Position numbers and translations under genes: made by a program. Below, piece after piece: positions 1 to 13,343 of a DNA stretch of 64,000 bases. The notes beneath the pieces were generated by a model. The model saw nothing but the letters and a program-made list of their open reading frames with translations. It was not told where the DNA came from and did not search any database. The stretch spans positions 10,891,945-10,955,944 of the forward strand of contig CM065176.1 of the NCBI GenBank assembly GCA_033026295.1. The letters are read 5' to 3'. Source of the DNA: Channa striata. Taxonomy: Eukaryota; Chordata; Actinopteri; Anabantiformes; Channidae. Each line of letters opens with the position of its first letter. Position 1 is the stretch's first letter.

Positions 1-784
1 TACTCTCTGTGGGAGGGGAGCATCCCTGGAGTATAAAATGAGGGATTTGACTTCTCGGCAAAGAAGCGCTCCATACACAAAACAGACGCTTAAAACTGCC
101 TATTGTACTGCGTGATGGGAACAGAGAGCTTTTGTGGATATGTAGCGATGGTGGTCGAAGTAAAGATTATGAGCAAAATTAGTGCTTTAGTTGGACAGAC
201 GCTGTCACAGTAAGCCAAATTCCTCTGAGCAGCGCTGTGAAAACAAGTGATTCTCGTTGAGAGGATTATCAAAACCTACTGACGTAAGTGGCAGGTTTAA
301 TTATACACATTCATTTTTCTCTATAAAAATCCATTAAGAGACGCGTGTTATTTTAAAGATCTTGGACCGCGTTTGGTGGTTGGGCTAATTTTCATCAAAG
401 CGCTCAGGGTCAGGGGTGATGTCAGCTGCCGATATTTTGACAGAACTCTCATGTAGCAGATAAATGTTAAGTCAGCTTGTTGCCCCGAATTTGGCTCTGG
501 TGGCTTTCTATAACGAAAGAAATCACTTTGTGGCAGTTCTTTGTCCTAGATCATGCAGGAGACATCTTCAGTTCTCTAAGGGACTTTATTATAAATTATT
601 GATGCCATAAAGTACACATTCAGGCAGTGTATAAACAAAGGGTGTGATTAGTTCATCATAAGAGTTATGATTCCCCCAAGCAGAAAGACTGTAATCATTT
701 AGTTTATAATCCATTATAATGAAGCCCCCACTTTATTTTTCTTTGACTTATTCTGGTTAGGTGATCACAGCAGATCTTCTAGTC

Positions 785-915
785 CACACACCGATTTGGC
801 CCATTGATGCCCTTCCTGACAAAGACCTTCCCATTTTGCTTGGCTTGGCAGCAGCACTTAGAGGGCACCGGCTTGTGCAGCCTTAGTGGCTCTGGGGTTT
901 TTGGACAGCTTGAGA
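785..915 (+). repeat. Dispersed teleost repeat fragment
   Basis: GATGCCCTTCCTGACAAAGA, CTTGGCTTGG, AGCACTTAGAGGGCACCGG, CTTGTGCAGCC and AGTGGCTCTGGGG follow the order of a dispersed fish repeat. The 65-codon minus-strand open frame here is a by-product of this repeat. Confidence 0.5.
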
Positions 916-3900
916 GGGTCTTCTCGAGAGACATTTCCGCATGCTGCCAGAGGGGAGCTGGGCTATGAACCACCAACCACGCGGTTGATGAGCAACCACT
1001 CCAACGAGTGAGAGATTGTTGCCCACCTGTGTAATGTAAAACTCATGTATATAGTTTTAATAAGCACAAAATGTAAAGATGAATGTGCTGTATGTAAGGA
1101 TGCGTCTTGAATGGCAGCATGCCTGAGTCATTGTGGTGTGCAGAATTGATTGTCTCTCCTTTGGTTTTAAGAAGACGCTTAAGTGATGATGTGATGCTTT
1201 CAAAGTCTTTATGAGTTCTATCATAGATTTGCCTTTTATTTGTCCAATCATTGCAGTGTTATTAAAATATATTGAGTCTACAGGAGACACAGCGGTGTGA
1301 GCATTAAATCATCTTCATGTGATGTGGAAAGCTACCATACAGTACAGTACAGTACATCCTACAACCTATAACGCAGGATGGGCTTTGCTGTCAAAGCTGC
1401 ACATAGATTTTATGTACAAGCACATAAAGAACAAAATTTTGAATTATTTTGTCAGCTACTATGCTTCTAAAACAAAAACCTTTGATGCTTGTAGCCACAC
1501 AAAGCTCGCCTTATCTTCAAAAACACACAAAGTCAGCTGAGGGCTTTTGAAGTCCTAAAACCATCCTCCGTCCCTCTGTTCCTACCTTCACACCATTTCC
1601 GTTTTCTCTCGGTCGCTTTTTTCTCTCTCAGAACAACTTCACAAAAAAAACCAAAAAAGGCCAGGGCAAAGCTTCTGTGAGATAGAGGAGATGTGAGAAT
1701 TAATCACACACTCTCCTACAGTCACCACATCATCTAAAACTCTGTCTGCTTGTGTTAATTAATGCATAATGAGAGACGCTGATGTGTGCATTTTAAATCA
1801 ATTACTTTTCTTAAACGACTCCAGGGGGATTCTCCACCACGTTTTCTTTTTCTTTCTTTTTTTTTTTTTACAGCTACTGTGCTCATCACTTTTGTACTGA
1901 GTCCTTAAACTTGTCACCGTGACCTTCAGAAAGTTTCTTCCGGAGCTTGTTAAAACTCTAACTCTGTGTGTCGGACTGTGTGTGTTAAGCCCATGCTTCA
2001 TGTGGCTGCCTTCTTGTGCTTCCTGCGTGCCCTGTGGAGACGTTTCAACGACATTTTGTTGTAGGAGCCCACATGCTCTCCATCATTGCACTCGCCTTCC
2101 CCTGCTAGAAGAAAACTGGAAGTCTGTGGGAGCGCAAAGAGAAGCTCAGCTCTACTAAACTAGCTTTCATGTAATTTCTGTTTCCAGAGTTACACTGCTA
2201 GGCCTCAGGGCTCGACTTGAGATGGATGCTGCTCTCATCCTTTCCGGCTTATCGCTAGCCCTCACTCACTTCTATCCAAATCCCTGCCTTTCTCTGCCAA
2301 ATCACCTGTCTCTCTTTGCTTATTTCCATCTTCTTGCCCATTGCTATTCATTGCTCCTTGCGACTTCCTTTCTGGTTCACTATATTATGTTTATGTGGTG
2401 TGCTTTCCATTTCTTTATCGCCGTTATCCATTACAAGCTCCACATCCCCACTTCTATCTCACTGTGCGATGATGCACCAATGCATCGGTAGAAGATTGTG
2501 AATTGTTACATTGCACCGTTTGCCACTTTGCCACCTTTCTGCTATTTCGAAAATCAATTACCCATCATATAAAATGACAAACAATAAAAGCAGCTGCGTG
2601 CAGATCTGTGTTTGTGTGTCTAAGGGTGGCAAATTGGAATGATGGAAAATAAAAACACTAGCAGTAAAAAAAAAAATGGCAGGAGGTTCTGCAGGTTTAA
2701 GTATCTGACACCTTTAGGTCACGAGAACTAAGTGTTAGTCTGTTCATGGCACGCTGATCTGACTGCTGACCATCTGTGTGTGACCATTCAAATAGAGGAA
2801 GCAAATGTGGAGACGTCGAAGCAAGTAATTAGGGGTAAAGAGAAAGAGAGGCAGAGGTGCAGGAGAGAAGGTGAGGAAGGAGATGCTGTGCTCAAGTGGC
2901 TTAGAGCGGATATTGCACGCCTTATCTGTCACCTGCAGGTCTCTGCTTATTATAGAGAGAGAGGCAAAGTCAGAGCAGAATGTAAGGTGAGCATGTGTGT
3001 GCAAACAGGAAAGAAACGCAGAGTCAAACTGCAGTCGTGCCTTCACCTCCATCGAAACACAGAGGACGATAAAACAAATAAATAAAGAAGCAGATTTTTA
3101 AAATGCAGCTCTTTCTCAATGTGTTGTGAAGCTTACTTCTTAACACTTTTACACAACACGACAACAGCAAAATAAGTAGAATAACATTTGGGATATTTGT
3201 GCTCTATACATAAAAAATAAAGACCACACACGAAATCAGTGCCAACAGGAAGTCTTTGGAAACACAAAAACGCATCCAGACAGACTTATTGCTATGAATT
3301 GTAAACACGCAGTCTACTCCTGAAACATTTTAGTGGTGGAGGAAGCCTGAAAAGCCTGGCATAGCATAACTTTAAATAAAATTGCTCCAAGATGAAAGAT
3401 TTCCTCCATGTAGAAATCGGAGTAAAATAACTGTGCTCATGACTGGCAATATGCTGTATCATATAGCACCCCCTTACGATCTTCACAGAGCCCATTTTGA
3501 GGTTCATGAACATTTTATTACATAATGTATCTGAGTTGCAATAGATGGAGAATGTTTTCTATCGCGTTTATTTAACACGGCAATGGAAAGAAAAAGAACT
3601 GCCGTATCTATTTTTATTGTTATTTCTATTTAATTTAAGAACATATTTTTCAAACTGATGCCAAATTATCGTTTTCTACCAACAGTGAGCTATTCGATTG
3701 TTTGCATTGTGTGGGATCACATGCCTCAAACACGCAGCTAGATTCTGCCGGTATTGTTCACTGTCAACAAGGAGATGGAGTGCAGGAGACACAGATATCA
3801 ATCATTATTTCTTCATCAATATACAGTTCTATTCAGCATTGTGTGACTCTGCACTGAGTTATGGAGGAGCTTAAGGAGGACAGGCTTGTGATGATGGATG

Positions 3901-4918
3901 GACTCTGTCTTTCTGCTTGTGTGACAGACAAGCAGTGCAAACTATTTTACTACATCAGCAATGTACTAGATGTGATGACTCTCGTTAAGAAGTTTGGTAA
4001 TTATAATGTAGATATTAGACAGACATTATGTGATGTATTACATAGTAATTATAATAAAACTATTGTCTGATGAGTATATTTTCAGCTCGTGACCTTTTGT
4101 TTATATATATCGAGAATAAATTATGGTCCTCCACTGCTGAAATGTTTTCCTTATTGACTTTCATCCAAGTTTCTGCTGACGTTGCCTATCTCAGCATGGC
4201 TAAGAGCATTACTATCTTACAGGTTATAGACACTGATACTGTGGCTTATTGTCAACTTTCGTTGTACTCTGCACTCAGTCTGTTTTCAGTTTTGTTATTT
4301 GTGGCAGACCTTTTTTTCCTACTGCATAAATCAAAGTGACAGCATCACTTTGACACTGGATAGGTTTTTTTAAGAAACACTGACAGTGGGCCACATTTGG
4401 TTGCCTGGGGCTGTATGCAGAAATCGAGTTGTGTCATAGTGGCGGCAGTGAGAAGTGAACCTGCAAGTGGAATAGAAATTGCATAGCACATGTTAAGTGG
4501 TACCTGCCAGTGAAGGAGACATCCTATACCAGAAGACATCCGACTCGCTGTGAGGGATGATACTGCTGCTTTTTTGAGTTTCAGTGCAAACTCATCACAA
4601 CATCATCAATATCGCAGCACTTTGTACGTAGCATTGTGGTAATGGTGCGCTGTGTCTCCCTTTGTAAAGAAAGTATTGAGAGGGACATTCCTCAAAATCA
4701 CGTCTTCTTGACATAAAGTTTAATCTGTCAGAGACTTTGCTACATCTTTCTGAAACACAGAGTGCAGAATGCCTGTATTTAGGAATTTCTCCACAAATGT
4801 CAGATGATGTAAGATAACGAGCGACAGAACGTTCCAACTCTTCTATTTTCACTTTATTTAGTTGAAAGGAGTTGGTAAATGCTGGCTCTCTGTTCTGAAA
4901 TGTGCTGCAGAAATTACT

Positions 4919-5075
4919 CTTCACTGATCAGCCACAACATTAATACCACCTGTTGGTTTAAGTATGTAGACATGCGTCACCGTTTATGCAGGCCCATATG
5001 TAGCAAACTGTGCTGTGCGTTCCCAGGCTAACCCTTGGTTCACCACAACATTAAAACTACCAGATGGCATTAAAG
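4919..5075 (+). mobile_element. Degraded copy of the ACATTAATACCACC family
   Basis: CACTGATCAGCCACAACATT followed by AATACCACC, and a second similar motif CACCACAACATTAAAACTAC at about 5042, in the same orientation. Likely a decayed dispersed element. Confidence 0.5.
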
Positions 5076-6319
5076 TTTTTGGGCTGACCTCGGAGACCGA
5101 GTGGCCTCACTATGTTTGTCATAACACATAAAATTGCCACTCTCCACTCCGTCTTCATCTTGACATTGTTTAATTCTAGCAAATTAACTCTGAGTGACGT
5201 GAATGAACTGAATGAAGACAGGCATGGCTATTTCAAGACTTTCCCTTTTTGCTGTGAGAGAAAACTCATCCAGCATAATTAGTGTCTCTGCAGTTATTTC
5301 TGGAACACTGATTCACTCTATGTCAAGGCTTCAAGTGTGCTCTGCATATCTCCATAAAAGGTAAAAATCTAAAAAATTTGTCTTGGTTCTCTGTAATTGA
5401 AGTAGATGTATATGAAAAGGGACTGCTCATTTATTTTTTCTGCATCATTTTTGTTTGTAATTAGTTTTTTGAGAATACACTTGGTTTTACACAGTCTTTC
5501 ATTCGGTCCTGTTTTATACAACAACCTTGATACTAGCACATATTTAAGACACATTTTTAAGCTTTATACAAAACACGCTTTATTTTTGACATTATTAGCA
5601 TCACACATATGTCAGCACATAAGTAACCCAGTTTCAATCTGCCTTCTCCAAGAAGCCTTTTTCAAACTGTTTTGAGAATGAGGAACCTGGTTTCCATCGT
5701 CAGGGGATTAGAGAAACCTGATTTCCCCAGGTGCCCTATTTTCACCAATTTATCTGTGCTGTATATGTACATTTAACCAGGCAAAGTGTATATGTGAAAA
5801 AAAAAGAAAACCTGCCACTGTGGAGCTGTCTGGATAGAAGATAAAACTATTACATGCAGCGATGCCTTTTCATATTTAAAAACCACCCAAACTCAAGATT
5901 TACCTAAACTAATACGAAAGAGGAAAGTTCTTCACACTTTGTACAATATCTTGGAGAGTTGCTCTGCCTGCCTGCTTGTCTTTCTATTCTTACTGTACTG
6001 TCAGTCTACTGTACTAAGACACAGCCACAGCAAAAATGAAAACGAGCCAGTAACTCATTACTGTACAGCAAAAATAAGTGAGCCATGCTTCTAAAAAAAA
6101 AGGGGGTAGTGGAAACATGATTATTGATCTGCTGCACGTATATGCAGATTTACAGTAACCATGGAGAGGGATGGGAACGTCTCGGATGTGCTACAATTCA
6201 TTATATGTTATTGCTAAATCATCCCCAGTCTCTGGCCTTGAAGATGATTTAGTATTCTCAGAGGTATCTGATTTTCAGGGCTTGGGTAGATTTCAGGCCC
6301 ATTTCCAGCGGAAAAAAAA

Positions 6320-6324
<5 letters not shown>

Positions 6325-6358
<34 letters not shown>

Positions 6359-6362
6359 GGGG
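6325..6362 (+). repeat. (TG)n plus G7, next to exon 4 donor
   Basis: About 16 TG units followed by seven Gs. On the ldlrad3 transcript this is C7 then a (CA)n tract starting about 20 nt inside intron 4. Confidence 0.95.
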
Positions 6363-6375
6363 TTTAGTCACTTAC

Positions 6376-6510
6376 CGGCTGTAGTTAAGCAGAGCTCCTC
6401 GTCACTGTTGTCCTGACAGTTGTCCTGACCGTTACACAAGAAGCTGCGGTCTACACAGCGTCCATTTCGACACTTGAAGCGAGCCTCTGAGCACACCAAT
6501 GGGTTGCCTG
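6376..6510 (-). CDS. ldlrad3: ldlrad3 coding exon 4: LDLa module 3
   Basis: This 135-bp exon, phase 1 at both ends, encodes residues 110-154. The LDLa module has cysteines at 116, 123, 128, 135, 141 and 150, and the acidic cluster Q142-D143-N144-S145-D146-E147. The pattern [14 protein letters not shown] parallels the third LDLRAD3 module. The acceptor is a tandem CAGCAG: the first AG (6512-6511) gives Thr-Gly-Asn-Pro, the second (6509-6508) gives Ser-Asn-Pro, dropping one glycine. I chose the first because it matches the family length. The donor is a strong GTAAGT, followed 20 nt later by a long CA repeat on the transcribed strand. The next exon (stalk and transmembrane helix) is not in the window. 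Confidence 0.94.
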
Positions 6511-7680
6511 CTGTGGTTTAGTCAGAGCAGAGGTCGAGTGTTAGTTCAAACCGGGTTACAATAAAAGGTTTTCAGTTCAAATTTACCCTGACAAACAGGA
6601 GCAAGCGTGTGAGCGACTTCTTCTCTAGGAAACCAACTTAAAAACAACATAAACAAAAGTAGTATTCTGTAGTAGAAGTTTGTGCAATTTGTGGATTTTG
6701 TATGCTTGTTAACTCCATCCCATCTACAACACTTTGGCACAGTGAAATTAAAAATAAAAACATGGGGATTGGATTTTCATGGGGATTTTCAGAGAAGGAA
6801 CGAACAATGTGTGTTAGCAAAGCATTTGTTCTTCTAAAAATCAATTCCACGTGTTTTAAAAAAAACCTTCAAAATGCTGCTCAGCACTACCACTTCTTTT
6901 TAGCCCGCTATCTCCTTCCTTCTTGTTCTAGCTTCTGCAAATAAGGCTGAATTATCTTGTGAGAAGATCCAGATAATTATACAGTTGTGACGCAGTATGT
7001 GCTGGGAACATGGAGTAAAGCTCCATTTGAATGGCTAGATTAGATTCTGTCCCTGCAGGCTAGGAACAAGGACTCAGACAATGCTGAGTGACTGTCTTAT
7101 TGCACGTTCACTGAGGAAGCAAGAAATGTGCTCAAGTGAGGGCAATGTATGTTCCAGATGAAATGAATTTCACAGGGATCCCATTGTTCCTCCCCTTGTT
7201 GCAAATAGTACAACATGGGCTACATGTGTGTGGATGTTTCAAGCATAGATGAAAAGCTGGACCTAAGGGCGTATAGTACAGAGCGTATGTGCAAAAATGT
7301 AAGTAAACAAATGACACCATGTTTCACCTCAGTCCCATTCATATTACTCTGTCTTTATGCAAACCCACTTTGAGATATTTCTGAACACATCACTTTGAAA
7401 TAATATGGGTTATTTTGATTTCCCCTTCAGAGCCAGAGAATAGACTATACAACAAGCTGGCAAGTAAATCCATCTTATGCTCTATGTGTACAATTGCTGA
7501 AACTCCCCTTTAATACCTTGCTCAGGTGTTACTGTTACCTGAGAAACGTACATAGCATCCGCTGGCTATATGATCAGCTGGAGGACAATCCATCACAAAA
7601 GAGACCATGACTTCTGCTGACCAAGGCGTGAGACAAAATGCTTACAGTGCTTTTGGATTTGGTGACTGTGTGAAACTCAC
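6511..7680 (-). other. ldlrad3 intron 3
   Basis: A short 1170-bp intron between LDLa modules 3 and 2, GT-AG. An interrupted inverted pair of E-box-like sequences (CTCAGGT at 7521-7527 and ACCTGAG at 7537-7543) is present. Nothing else is recognised. Confidence 0.85.
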
Positions 7681-7806
7681 TGCAGTTGTCCTCATCACTC
7701 CCGTCAGGACAGTCGCTGAAGCCATTACAGCGGAAGCGTCCGATGATGCAGTGGACACCATTAGCGCAGGCGAAGAACGTAGGGGCACACTTCGACTTGA
7801 CCTTGG
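7681..7806 (-). CDS. ldlrad3: ldlrad3 coding exon 3: LDLa module 2
   Basis: This 126-bp exon follows a pyrimidine-rich tract and AG (7808-7807) and ends at donor GTGAGT. It is phase 1 at both ends. It encodes residues 68-109: a linker PKVKSK, then an LDLa module with cysteines at 74, 81, 87, 94, 100 and 109. The calcium-site residues are F92, N95, D99, D102-x-S-D105-E106. The phrases PTFFACANG and [11 protein letters not shown] are close to the mammalian LDLRAD3 second module, so assignment is firm. The final codon pair creates an N-C-T sequon across the junction with exon 4. Confidence 0.95.
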
Positions 7807-10800
7807 CTAAGGACAGATGGAAACAGGAGGAAGTTGAGAAAAGTAGAAAAATGGATTAGTTTGTGGGCAATTGGGAGACGATGTACTTTAAAAGCACTAC
7901 ATCCTGTTTTATGACAAGATAACATTCAATTGTAACAATAGTAAGACACACAAGTAACTATTCAAGCATGAACTATTGTATAAGGTTCAAACAGTCAAGC
8001 AGCTGCCACATAATAGAGACCAATTTACTATTCAGCTCATTCTATTTTGTAAAGCTTATCTCCACGTCCTCCTCACATATGACACCTAAAGGGTGAGATC
8101 CCAAGCGCAAAGTACTGGCAAAAGTAGAAAGCAAGGTAATGACAAAGACAAAGAGCGAATCGTATGGGAGAGCGTTTGTATGGATTCTGCCATTGATCAG
8201 CGTAAGCAGGCCACGGGTCTTATCTCCCAGGACAGGCCCGACACTGAGTGACGAGCCTGCACAACATCAATGCCTGCTATCCTTCGTTTAGTGCTAACCC
8301 ACAGTTTCAACTCAAACACATTGATCTTCGCTGGCAGAGGGAGACAAACAAGACAGCCGGTAGATGCAACCGCAGACATAAAAATATTCCCATAAAGTAA
8401 ATTGCATTATAATACAAAAGCTTACATGTGTAAATGCTTTGCTTGAGCATCTTACTGAAACCACAGAAAAGCAAATTGCAGCTTTTTACACTAGGCGAAC
8501 GAAGTGCTTTATAAACATTTTAAATACTACGGACGAAACGACCCATACATTCATTTACATTCATAACACTGCGGATGTACAGTAGATATCTCAAATCAAG
8601 CCACCAAACAGCCGCTGTCGTTTTCTCTCCACTGAACACAAAGGGTGGAATTGGCCTGCTCATAGGTTGGCACTGTGACATCTCAAATGCCAGGGGCACA
8701 CGTTTTTCCCTCTACAATATATTGTGGTAGGCTGATTTATGAGCTCTCTCAAGCTGCAGCGATTATGTGGAGCGAGGAGGGAGGGCTGGGCGTAACAACA
8801 ACGAGGGTTTGGAGCGCCGGTCTCCAGAATGAAATGTAATCCGCTGAATGCGGGAGGAAGCTGGGATAGCGCCTGATCTAGTCTATAGTCCGGGAAAGCC
8901 TGTGTTTACCTGGACAGCGGAGGCCCCAACCACACAAAGCTCATTTTGCATGGTATATCACATTTACAGACACGGTTTAAAGCTGCAGCCACACATGCTG
9001 TGGACGAGGTAAATTGAAATCCATCTGGCCACAACAAAATGCAACATCCTTTATTTTCTGCTTTAATTTACAGTCTTCACACTTGGGTTTCTTTCTGTTT
9101 CTGAAAAAATCAAAAACATATTCTGGTGTTTTACTGAGATACATTTCTTCTTCTTCTCTGAATGGACATGGATCCTCACTGCTCTTTGATTTGCTTGGCA
9201 GCCTCAGCTAACAGGAGCAGCTCTGAGATCACTTTCTTCTTCATGCGAAGCCTCATCACCACTTCCACTGCTGGCGGGATTCATCTGACCCAGTGTTTGT
9301 TCCAAATAAGCTCAAAAGTCACTTGAAGGGCAGGTTCATGAAGGGAAATCTGTGGGTGGGAGAGACAGCGCTGGTTGGAAGGAGAGAGATAATGTGCTTA
9401 ACTGTATTTTGGGGAGGCATGGCCCTTTATAGCCTTGGCAGTTTTCAGAGAATGAAGAAAAAAAATAATTTGAAAGAGTAAATAGTGGGTGGAAGATGTG
9501 GCAAAAACACAAATTTAAGTTTTCTTTGATAATCCCACCTGATTTCAAGCCCAGGACTCATTGAAATTTCAAAGCTGCTGTTGATCCAGGTCATGCCGGT
9601 TCATCTTACCCTTCAAACTGTCCCCACCCACCTCATTGGATCCTCATCCCTTCTGTCCTCACTCTGTTTCTGGGATTGAACTTTTTAATTTTATGTGTCC
9701 TTCTCTAAGCCTTTGTGGAAGTTGTTTACGAAAAGCAGACAGGGCATTGGATGGCTTCCAAACTTAGTTTCAGTGTTCGGCTCAGCAGCACAAATGGGAG
9801 TCGTTAGGAGTCGAGCTGATTTCTTGAAGCAAGACTATCACCAGCAGAAAAACGTGGCTGAAACGCCCGGTTAGAGGACATACAAACAAAGGCACTAAAA
9901 ACACCCAAACATGTCCCATATCTCTCTCTTTCTGGAAGTGTAGAAAATCTTATTCATTAGGCACCAACATCTCTGCTGATCAGCAACAAAATTAATACCA
10001 GCTGGTGGTATCAGTGCTGTGATGAACAGGGTCAAGCACTGGCCAAGATCCACAATCGGCATTTACATCTTTTGTACGTAATTTTAGGTAAAATATTTTT
10101 TCCCTCTCTTAATTAGTACAGGAAATATAAAGTCCACATCCAGGCTTGGGTGTGTGGAATGGCATATTTTGTTTTAATAATAACCCATTTAAAACTGAAA
10201 CAGAATACTATCTCTTCTTTATTTCTCTCCTTCAGCATTCATGTCAGCCTGCTGTCGACAGCAGAACTCCAGTGACTTTGCACTTCCCCAGTATGCACCT
10301 GTATGCCCTGCTCCACACATCTCCTCCCCCTCAACCCTCCCCCTTTTCTCCCTCTCCTCAGATCCCCAGAGACGGGAATAACTTGTTCGGCACAGGTAGG
10401 CTCAGTCGTGATGGGCATGCAGGATTGACAGAGTGAGGGGAAGGACTGGAGGAGGACACTAACAAGAAAGAAAATAGATGAGAGCGAGTGGGAGACGGCG
10501 GGCGACTTCAAAGGTTTCTCTGACCTTGCTGAGCATTTCTGAAAGGCGGAAATCAATAGGTAATGGAGTCAGCATGTAAGCAAGAAGGGCAGAGGCAGTT
10601 TCGGTCTAGAAGGGTTGGACATCAAAATAATCATTCTGTACATTTCAATGTCTGACTTCTGTCGTAAAATACAAAAAAAAAAGACTGTGCAGAAAGAGGC
10701 GCTGGGACATTGTAGAGCTTCGTATTGGCTTCGTCTCGAGGGCCAAGTGGCAACTGGCATGCTGCAAAGCCATCAAACTTCATGCTAGATGAGAATGGAA

Positions 10801-13315
10801 GAGCAGCTTGTTTACCAAGCGCATGTACCACATATCAGTAATTTTTCAACAGCTTCCGATAAAACGGGAGGGCAGTGAAAAAGTGAGAGTGATCTGACAG
10901 ATAATAACCCTGCTGCAATATTTGTCATAGAAAGCAACCCTCTTCTAAAACTGCCCTGTTTGAACCCGAGGCACCAAACACTGAAATGACAAGACAGAAT
11001 GTATTATTTCTTTGAAGATTCAATCACTTTGCCTAATTTCTGATTATTGATCGAACAAGGATATAATTCCATTTAAAAGATACTGTAGAGCAAGAGACAG
11101 AGTCAGAGTGAGAGTGTTTGTAGGAACCTTATCAATATTTCATTGCACTTACTTGATAGTAATTACACAAGCTCATTGATCAGTCCACCATTAAGCACCG
11201 GACTCAGTCTCATTAAACTTTTCTCTGCTTTTTCTTTCCTACTATTACTGCTCTGTTCTCTCTCCATTTTCTCTTCCTTTATTTTTGCTGTCTTGACACT
11301 TTTTTTCTGAGCTAAAAAACACGAGCAATCCAAGGCCTGCTGCAGTGTAAGTCCTCAAAACTCTTCAAACGCCACCTGCTTTTTTTTTAAACACAAAGAC
11401 ACAAGCGCACTCATCAACATCTTCACACAATGAAAGAACTGAGAATAAACAGACAACAAAACACATCTGTCAGCAGTTTATGAGTCGGTGCATTGTCACT
11501 GTTCTTATCACATAAATACACACTTCGAACCCTAGTCTGTACCCATGGTGGGCTTGGTGAAGAATTGGCACCAAATCTGTCTCAGCGGTCCTCTTAGCTG
11601 TTTCTTCTACTACTCCTGAGGAGAAAAGTGTTGTTGAAAAGCATTTAGCGACTCTTTTAACACCAATATATCATGGAGACTTTGTGAAGGTCAGTACACA
11701 CGTACTGTATAAACACGCACACATACACACACACACAAAAAACTCCACCAGGCTTTTGGTTGCGTTATGATTACTGAGAGCGATAATGTGATAATATAGG
11801 AGTAATCCAATAAACTGAATTTAGTTTGCTCCTAATTGTTCGGATGAGCTGAAAGGATCAATAAACAGTGCACCGAGTAATGAAAACTCCAAATGGTTAT
11901 TTCACTCGCTGTTATGAAGTCTTGATAGACTTTTAAACTAACTGACAAAACATCAGCCCTTGTGTGAGCGTCCAATTTACTGTCCTCCCTGTCTGACCCC
12001 AAGTAATTGAATAAAGCGAGCCTGAAGTGACGGCCACTAGTGGGTTATTCGGTACCTTTAACAGGATGTACAAATACGATCAGGCAGCAAATCTTATGGC
12101 ATTAAAAAGCTTTACGTCAAAGACAAGGTCTGCTCTAATATCTGTGACTGGTGAAAATGAGAGAATACTGATAAATAAGCTAAAATGAGCTATTGGTTAA
12201 ACCAGACCAGATGAAATCGTGGGGATCAAACACTGAAGTATCAAATTGGAGCGTTTATTTGTTCAAAATCTAATTTAAAGTAGAAGATTTCGTTATTTAT
12301 TCAGTCAAAGCTTGAAGGTAAAACTACAAAAAAGTATTTTTGGGCAGAAGTTAAAAAAAAACATTTTTCTGTATAAAAAATATGTAATCCATCCTCTATT
12401 TTCCAGATAGTTTTCTGAAAATATTCCTCATAATGTCTCAGGAATAATCTGGTATTTAGTGGGTAATTTCTAGTCATTCTCCATAAGTGTAGGTGATTGA
12501 AAATGGACATAAAAATAATTAAATTACTCCATTACCAGCTCATTATGTTTATTTTTTAAGAGAAAGAAGTGACAATTCATAACCATGTATCAGTATTCAT
12601 AAAAGAATCTAAACAACAAGTTGTAATTCTTGAACAGACACAAAGTGTGTTACACATTTACATTAGTTACTAGTTCCAATTGGTGTGAATTGGGATGATA
12701 CTATTTGTTTCTGAATCATTTGTTGTATTTACTGGTATTATTGTCAAAATCCACAGTTTACAGATAAATAGCAGCTATTTTTTGAAAATGCATGAGGAAG
12801 TCTTCAGGAAATTCTCTGGAAAATATGGGACCCGTCATAAAGTATTCTCACTATCTGACTATACATTTCGCTCTAAATACAGAAGGGTTCAAGCGTCATC
12901 ATAATTTTATTTTAATAGAAAATCTGGTTTTGCAAATGCAAAATACAGCACAAAAGACAAGCAAATGACAATGCAGGAACAATGGCCTTAATTAGAGTCC
13001 TTTGATGTGGTGGATGTGCTCTGGGCTTAGTTCTTTAAGAACCACTGGCCCTGCTGTTGGCTCTTCTAGTTTAAAGTAAAATAAAAGTTGAAGTTTCCCT
13101 GAAGTCTGTGAGTGGAGAGTTAATACATGAATTCTTGCACACAGAAAGGCTGTGGCCTCAGCCTGCAGGACTGCTAGTTCAGAAGAGTGACCGCTTTGAA
13201 ATGTGATTTCCCATGTTTTCTCTCGTTTCTAACCACATTCCTGTCACCCCATCTTTGATTCCCCTCTTCCTGCTTTATGCATCATGTCCACTCACCCTTT
13301 CGGCCCCACTACGCA

Positions 13316-13343
13316 TCTCTTCTCTCTCTCTCTTTCTCTCTCT
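13316..13343 (+). repeat. (TC)n tract
   Basis: Nearly pure CT/TC dinucleotide run interrupted once by TTT, ending CTAG. Confidence 0.9.

Larger units (their letters stand above)
1..6375 (-). other. ldlrad3 intron 4 (partial)
   Basis: This is intronic on the ldlrad3 model. I searched for the stalk/transmembrane exon on the minus strand and found none. It contains a degraded dispersed repeat (about 785-915), a degraded inverted-repeat element (about 4919-5075) and the CA/GT microsatellite next to exon 4. A 117-codon open frame at 2732-3085 (plus) is rich in Lys, Arg and Glu and unrecognised; I do not call it a gene. Confidence 0.7.

Noticed and set aside
2732..3085. 117-codon plus-strand open frame, Lys/Glu/Arg-rich, with a pseudo-exon-like core
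   Set aside because: GA-rich low-complexity composition; no recognised domain and no partner exons.
1..6375. ldlrad3 transmembrane and PPxY-tail exons
   Set aside because: I looked for them on the minus strand and saw nothing resembling the stalk, helix or tail, so they are taken to be outside the window.
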